Shown in pieces: positions 60,301-64,000 of a stretch of DNA of 64,000 nt (positions are counted from its first letter, which is position 1; every line of letters begins with the position of its first letter). A program made the translations under genes and the position numbers. This DNA is from Paractinoplanes lichenicola (GTDB lineage Bacteria > Actinomycetota > Actinomycetes > Mycobacteriales > Micromonosporaceae), in assembly GCF_016785085.1 (NCBI RefSeq), contig NZ_JAENHO010000020.1, forward strand, positions 62,001 through 126,000, read 5' to 3'. A model generated the notes under the pieces. It saw only the letters and a program-made list of their open reading frames with translations, was not told the origin of the DNA and did not search any database.

Positions 60301-61776
60301 GTCAGCGGCTGGAAGCTCGACGCGAAGGGGCAGATGACGCTCGACGTCACCGTGCCCGGCAACACGACGGCCACGGTGGAGATCCCGGCGGCCAGCCGCT
60401 GGGCGGTGACCGAGGGTGGCAAGCCGGCCGCCGGGTTCGTCCGGATGAGCGGCACCACGGCGGTGTTCGAGGTGGGCTCGGGCACGTACAAGTTCGCGGT
60501 CGACACCGTGCGGGGTGACCTCGGCGAGGCCCGGGTCGCGGCCGAGTCGATCAAGGCCCAGGCGCCGGCCCTGGCCCTGGCGACCGCGGCAGCCGACCTC
60601 AGCTACGGCAAGGTCTCCCGCGAGGCCACCGCCACCGCCGTGCACCTGGCCCTGGCCGCGGCGGCGGAGGCCCCCGGCAATGCCAAGGTGGCCGACATCC
60701 GTACGAGGTTGTCGCGGGTCTCGGCCGCGTTGCTGGGCGTGGTCGCGTCGCTGAGCGTGCCGACCGGCACCCCCGTGCCCGGCGACGTCGTACGAGTCGA
60801 GGCGAAGCTGGAGAACAAGGGCAGCACCGTCCTCACCGACGTGCGGTTCGCCCTGCCGGGGGCGGCCCGGGTCGGCGCGGCCCCGGCCACCACGCTGCGG
60901 CCCGGCGAGACGGCGACCGCCCGCTACGACGTACGGGTCGAAGCGGACACCGCCGAGCTGGCCGGCAGCGTCAGCTATCGCCGGACGGTCGGCGTCGCCA
61001 CCCTGCCCCTCCGGGCCCCGATCACGGTGGCGCCCGCGGTCGAGATCACCGGACTCACGGCGGCCGCGGAGACGGTTGTTCCCGGCCAGGCGACCAGCGT
61101 GAGCGTGGCGCTGCGGAACCGCTCGACGATCCGGGCCCAGGGCAGCGTCAAGGTCACCGGCCCAGCCGGGTGGACGATCGGCGCGGCCCAGCCGTACGAC
61201 CTGGCGGCCGGACAGGAGCGCACGATCACGGTGCCGGCCACCGCGCCGGTGACTGTCACCGAGGGGACGGCCACGCTGACGGCCACCGCCGGAGGCAGCC
61301 GGAGGTCCACCGACGTACGGGTGCTTCTGGCCGTGCCGCCGCCCGGTGCGGCCGACCACGCCGACCTGGGCGACGCCGCCTCGGAACAGGCGCACAACCT
61401 CAAGGCCTCGGCCGAGTCGGGCACCAACACCGAAGCCGGCCTGACCCGGCGCTACACCTATCAGGGGATCGCCGGCGGCTTCTTCGAGTTCGACCTCGCG
61501 GTCACGCCGGGCCAGCCGTTCGTGCTGCGGGCGATCGAGACCTACGACCGGGCCCAGCTCAAGGACTACGACATTCTTGTCGACGGCGAGGTGGTCCACT
61601 CCCGGGCCTATCAGCGCACCGGGAGCGACGTGGGCGCGGTGACCTATCAGGTTCTGGTCGATCGGGCCGATCTGACCGAGGACGGGAAGGTTCGGGTCCG
61701 GTTCCAGGAGGACGCGGAGGGTCGCAACTACGACCCGTCGATCGCCGACGTCTGGTCCCTTCCGGTGACCGGCTGA
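57340..61776 (+). CDS. Secreted GH78 alpha-L-rhamnosidase, multidomain
   Basis: About 1478 residues from TTG 57340 with GGAAGGG upstream; the Sec signal (VIGLIAAVIMIVAAAPAPARA) begins right there. Order: N-terminal Fn3-like domain, an inserted concanavalin-like domain (about 150-290), the Bac_rhamnosid_N sandwich (RVYATALGAYELSLNGQRVG), the GH78 (alpha/alpha)6 barrel with DTPARDERLGWTGD near 646 and general-base Glu in GATTIWERWD near 909, and a C-terminal sandwich. Then come a helical linker, two NEW3-like domains (about 1130-1330) and a final DUF6805-like module. Cleaves terminal rhamnose from plant glycosides or polysaccharides outside the cell. Confidence 0.93.
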   Translation: MKRVIGLIAAVIMIVAAAPAPARAAAPALSAAGLTVEGVAGALGLDTPAPRLGWLVNSAQRGVTQSAYQVRVATTAAKLSKADVWDSGRTASANSTQVPYGGPALASATRYHWQVRIWDAAGRASAWSAPSWWETGLLRASDWQAKWIGRERPSAAWSDYTVDVRLTVTRDAAGVFFRAKSVNDAYMWQLANFNNVPTLRPHVRVGGTWTLLKEVPLTIDVAEPHDLRIEAAGSTIKTYVDGSLADTTVDTRQTSGTVGLRTSGTEAAIVHSVKVVAGGKTEVDADLTGDTNPFTAGTPTPQGLEVSGSLETLLADGGKPLLRHEFRVDRKVSRARVYATALGAYELSLNGQRVGDHLHAPGWTDYAKRIQYQTFDVTEQLVAGENTIGAMLGDGWYSGSIGWFGDKQYGDRPQLLAQLRIDYTDGTSQTIGSDGTWRSADGPVLRADNIHGETYDARLEPAGWRGSGFDDAGWPAATVGSDAPTQRLVAQVDPPVKVTQELAAKKLTQPKPGVWVFDLGQNMVGATRLRVTGAAGQTVRIRHAEVLNPDGTVYTANLRTAQATDYYTLDGKGAEVYEPRFTFHGFRYVELTGFPGTPTLATVTGRVMGTAAPFTGALTTSDPMVNQLQSNIVWGQRGNFLSIPTDTPARDERLGWTGDINVFAETATFNMDSLSFLTKWLADLRDAQSANGAYPDVAPRKCCGDGASGWADAGITVPYTLWKRYGDTKVLADHYDSMRRYVDYVQATSSGLLRPAAGPYLDWLNLEDPTPAGVIGTAYAAYSTRLFAEMAAALGKTADAEKYGTRATAVTNAFAAAYVSADGRVQGDSQTAYVLALSMNLVPADRRDAAGDRLAEKVASRGYHLSTGFLGTPDLLPALADTGHLDIAYRLLLNQDYPSWGYEIARGATTIWERWDSIKPDGSFGDVGMNSFNHYAYGAVGDWMYRTVGGIRPDDAAPGFRHVTIGPKPGGGLTSARATYKSRYGQFVSGWKLDAKGQMTLDVTVPGNTTATVEIPAASRWAVTEGGKPAAGFVRMSGTTAVFEVGSGTYKFAVDTVRGDLGEARVAAESIKAQAPALALATAAADLSYGKVSREATATAVHLALAAAAEAPGNAKVADIRTRLSRVSAALLGVVASLSVPTGTPVPGDVVRVEAKLENKGSTVLTDVRFALPGAARVGAAPATTLRPGETATARYDVRVEADTAELAGSVSYRRTVGVATLPLRAPITVAPAVEITGLTAAAETVVPGQATSVSVALRNRSTIRAQGSVKVTGPAGWTIGAAQPYDLAAGQERTITVPATAPVTVTEGTATLTATAGGSRRSTDVRVLLAVPPPGAADHADLGDAASEQAHNLKASAESGTNTEAGLTRRYTYQGIAGGFFEFDLAVTPGQPFVLRAIETYDRAQLKDYDILVDGEVVHSRAYQRTGSDVGAVTYQVLVDRADLTEDGKVRVRFQEDAEGRNYDPSIADVWSLPVTG

Positions 61777-61885
61777 GTGACATGGCCAGCCGATCGGGCC
61801 ATCCCGGCCCGGTCGGCCGGCGGGTTACTGTCCGAACACCAAGCGCAATCACGGAAATCAATCGATCAAGTGATTCGGGGGGATC

Positions 61886-63358
61886 ATGCACATCAATCTG
61901 CGTAGAGGGGCCACCGGCTTCGTCGCGATGGCCACGGCCGTGGCCCTGGTATTGGCCCAGCCGACGCCGGCCAGCGCCACCTCGCCCGACGACGTGTTCG
62001 CCAAGTTGCTGGTCAAGCAGGTGACCGGCGCCCACGCCAAGCAGCACCTGAACGCCCTGCAGTCGATCGCCACCGCCAACGGCGGCACCCGCGCGGCCGG
62101 GACGCCCGGTTACCGCGCCTCACGCGACTACGTTGCCAACAAACTGCGCAAGGCCGGTTACAAGGTCACGCTCGACCCGATCAACTTCGTGCAGAGCTGG
62201 GCCGAGAACAGCCCGCCGACGCTGACCCAGACCGCGCCGAACAGCAAGGCCTACGTCCCCAACGAGGACTTCTTCACCTTCCCGCCCTCGCCCGCCGGTG
62301 ACGTCACCGCGCAGGTGCAGGCGGTCGACCTCACGTTGCCGCCCGCTCCGACGCCGAGCTCGACCAGCGGCTGCGAGACGGCCGACTTCAACGGCTTCGT
62401 GGCCGGCCGGATCGCGCTCATCCAGCGCGGCACCTGCCCGTACGCCACCAAGGTGCGCAACGCCGGGTTCGCCGGGGCCGCCGGGGTCATCATCTTCAAC
62501 GAGGGGCAGCCCGGCCGCACCGACGCCTTCACTGTCGACATCGGCGAGTGGCGGGCCGGCATCCCGATGGTCTTCGCCGACTTCGCCGTGGGCAACGAGC
62601 TCGCCGCGGCGCCGGGCACCACCGTACGGCTCAAGGTCGATGCCACCCTGAAGCTCGGCACCGACCACAACGTGATCGCCGAGACGCGGCTGGGCAACCC
62701 GCGCAACGTCGTGATGGTCGGCGCGCACCTCGACAGCGTGCCCGCCGGGCCCGGCATCAACGACAACGGCTCGGGCACCGCCGCGATCCTCGAGACCGCC
62801 CTGCAGATGCGGCTCTACCCGGTGCGCAACAAGGTGCGCTTCGCGTTCTGGGCCGCCGAGGAGATCGGGCTGCTCGGCTCCGACCAGTACGTCGAGGGGC
62901 TGTCCGCCGCCGAGCGGGATCGCATCCGGCTCTACCTCAACTTCGACATGATCGCCTCGCCCAACTACGCCTACAAGCTGTACGACGGCGACAACTCCGA
63001 CGGCGAGGGCTCGCCGGCCGGGCCGCCCGGCTCCGCGCAGATCGAGCGGCAGCTGGCGAACTTCTTCGACCGTCGCGGCCTCGGGCACGTCGGCACCGAC
63101 TTCGACGGCCGCTCCGACTACGGCCCGTTCATCGCGGTCGGCATCCCGGCCGGCGGCATCTTCACCGGCGCCGAGGGCTTGAAGACGGCCGAGGAGCAAG
63201 CCTTGTTCGGCGGGACCGCGGGCGTGGCCTATGACGTCTGCTACCACCAGGCCTGCGACACCACCACCAACATCAACGCCACCGCGCTCGACGTCAACGC
63301 CGACGCCATCGCCGACTCGGTGGCCCGGTTCGCCTTCAACACCACCGCCATTCCCTGA
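61886..63358 (+). CDS. Secreted M28 aminopeptidase with PA domain
   Basis: 490 residues from ATG 61886 behind GGGGGGATC. Sec signal to about residue 32 (ASA). A protease-associated domain is inserted at about 130-260 (FVAGRIALIQRGTCPYATKVRNAGFAGAAGVIIFNE). Zinc ligands and catalytic residues: GAHLDS, GINDNGSG, WAAEEIG, FDMIAS and CYHQACD. Related to the M28 enzyme at 29589-30995 but with the PA domain and without the C-terminal sandwich. Confidence 0.94.
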   Translation: MHINLRRGATGFVAMATAVALVLAQPTPASATSPDDVFAKLLVKQVTGAHAKQHLNALQSIATANGGTRAAGTPGYRASRDYVANKLRKAGYKVTLDPINFVQSWAENSPPTLTQTAPNSKAYVPNEDFFTFPPSPAGDVTAQVQAVDLTLPPAPTPSSTSGCETADFNGFVAGRIALIQRGTCPYATKVRNAGFAGAAGVIIFNEGQPGRTDAFTVDIGEWRAGIPMVFADFAVGNELAAAPGTTVRLKVDATLKLGTDHNVIAETRLGNPRNVVMVGAHLDSVPAGPGINDNGSGTAAILETALQMRLYPVRNKVRFAFWAAEEIGLLGSDQYVEGLSAAERDRIRLYLNFDMIASPNYAYKLYDGDNSDGEGSPAGPPGSAQIERQLANFFDRRGLGHVGTDFDGRSDYGPFIAVGIPAGGIFTGAEGLKTAEEQALFGGTAGVAYDVCYHQACDTTTNINATALDVNADAIADSVARFAFNTTAIP

Positions 63359-63370
63359 CGTGACGGCCGG

Positions 63371-63479
63371 GCCGGGGCCGAGGAGAGCACGAGCGCTGGT
63401 TGCCGAGCCTCCGCGTACAGCGGAGGTTCCCGAGTTGAACGGAAATAGAAGGAAGCGCTCGCATGGCCTCGGCCCCGGC
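63371..63479. terminator. Large nested inverted-repeat structure between convergent genes
   Basis: Three nested perfect inverted repeats: GCCGGGGCCGAGG (63371-63383) with CCTCGGCCCCGGC (63467-63479); GAGCGCT (63391-63397) with AGCGCTC (63454-63460); and a hairpin CCTCCGC (63408-63414) with GCGGAGG (63420-63426), extendable to ten pairs. It fills the gap between two convergent genes. A strong bidirectional terminator is likely; a structured RNA is possible. Confidence 0.65.
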
Positions 63480-63482
63480 GGT

Positions 63483-64000
63483 CTAAGCCGGGATCAGCTG
63501 GTGGAACCGGTCCAAAGTGTAGATCTCTGATCCTTCCGGCAGGTGCTCCGGGGCGTCGAGGCCGACGAACGTGACCGGCACGTTCGGCAGTTCGCCGTCC
63601 CAGAGCAGCACCTCGGTGTCACTCCGCCACAAGTCGGCCAGGTAGGAGACGGTCAGGTAGCGCCGCTCCAGCAGGGCCCGTACGCGGTCGGACGTGGTGA
63701 ACTTGTTGTCCTCGACCCGGTTGAACATCGGCTGCCCCGCCAGATAGAGGTGCAGCCACACCGCCTGCCAGCCCCGCTCGCCCCGCGCGAACACCATCGG
63801 CAGGGCGATCCGGCCCGCGCCGCGCATCGTCGAGCGGGCCCGCACCGTACGGGCATCGAACGGGGCGCCGCGCTGACCGGCCGCCCGCGTCTGGTAGCCG
63901 AACATCGACTCGGCGACCTCGTCGAACGACTCACCGGAGTAGATGTTCACCTGCGGCACCACATAACGGCCGGGCAGCGTCAGGGGCACGTCGATGAACT
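63483..64000 (-). CDS. Unknown protein, 5' end beyond the window
   Basis: The open frame runs from the stop at 63483 to the right edge, so the true start lies outside; an internal GTG at 63989 should not be taken as the start. About 170 C-terminal residues are visible: GRYVVPQVNIYSGESFDEVAESMFGY, a basic middle and an acidic end (DGELPNVPVTFVGLDAPEHLPEGSEIYTLDRFHQLIP). Soluble, no domain recognised. Confidence 0.6.
   Translation of the reverse strand, partial: FIDVPLTLPGRYVVPQVNIYSGESFDEVAESMFGYQTRAAGQRGAPFDARTVRARSTMRGAGRIALPMVFARGERGWQAVWLHLYLAGQPMFNRVEDNKFTTSDRVRALLERRYLTVSYLADLWRSDTEVLLWDGELPNVPVTFVGLDAPEHLPEGSEIYTLDRFHQLIPA

Noticed and set aside
58258..61599. 1113-codon minus-strand frame opposite the rhamnosidase
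   Set aside because: Arg/Gly/Val-rich antisense frame; the plus strand carries complete GH78 motifs.

Overview
The window is GC-rich actinobacterial DNA, with frequent GTG/TTG starts, many ATGA stop/start overlaps, a conservon, a SARP regulator, NarL-type two-component pairs, an LprG-type lipoprotein and secreted hydrolases. A Micromonosporaceae member close to Actinoplanes is the best guess. That is inference from gene content, not a database match.

Left third (1-26.2 kb): accessory DNA. A tyrosine integrase (107-1261) and a large Mrr-nuclease/STAND ATPase (1397-5353) lie just left of an orphan 3' half of tRNA-Pro(GGG) (5791-5834), which keeps the tRNA-type terminator. This reads as the distal end of an element integrated in tRNA-Pro, with the rest of the element beyond base 1. 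Next come a frameshifted second integrase (6147-7194), a lone MNT-type nucleotidyltransferase (7281-8150), a complete four-gene Wadjet-type SMC plasmid-defence operon (jetA-jetB-jetC-jetD, 16552-8466, minus strand, best fit type II) and a third tyrosine recombinase (17161-18411).

At 18985-24649 is a tightly coupled seven-gene plus-strand cluster. In order it encodes a COG1031-like radical SAM protein, an Asp/Glu-racemase/maleate-isomerase-type protein, an HhH-GPD glycosylase-like protein, a PfkB kinase, a tandem nucleoside 2-deoxyribosyltransferase-like protein, a dNMP-kinase-like protein and a MazG-like pyrophosphohydrolase. The parts look like a self-contained (deoxy)nucleotide modification, salvage or surveillance pathway that I cannot match to a described system. 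It is the best candidate for something new here. A dead IS701-like element with recognisable 19-bp ends (24808-26219) closes the region.

Middle (26.3-43.5 kb): chromosomal-looking genes. These include a winged-helix-like orphan, a GGCT-fold protein, a membrane Ser/Thr kinase with a secreted C-terminal domain, an M28 aminopeptidase, an NB-ARC/TPR regulator, a cupin, a small SARP with SARP-box-like heptamer repeats facing a secreted protein, and two adjacent NarL-type sensor/regulator pairs. One pair is coupled to an ABC-2 exporter and the other to an MFS exporter.

Right third (43.5-64 kb): a large membrane protein with a lipase-like GxSxG motif, an M20 amidohydrolase whose Tat signal is out of frame, a tryptophan/indole prenyltransferase plus tryptophanase pair (prenylated indole pathway) behind a heavily palindromic leader, a conservon (cvnA-D), an LprG lipoprotein/P55-like MFS pair, an ICMT-like methyltransferase, a secreted GH78 alpha-L-rhamnosidase under a perfect LacI-like palindrome, a second M28 peptidase with a PA domain, and a gene cut by the right edge. 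No CRISPR array, rRNA or complete tRNA was seen.
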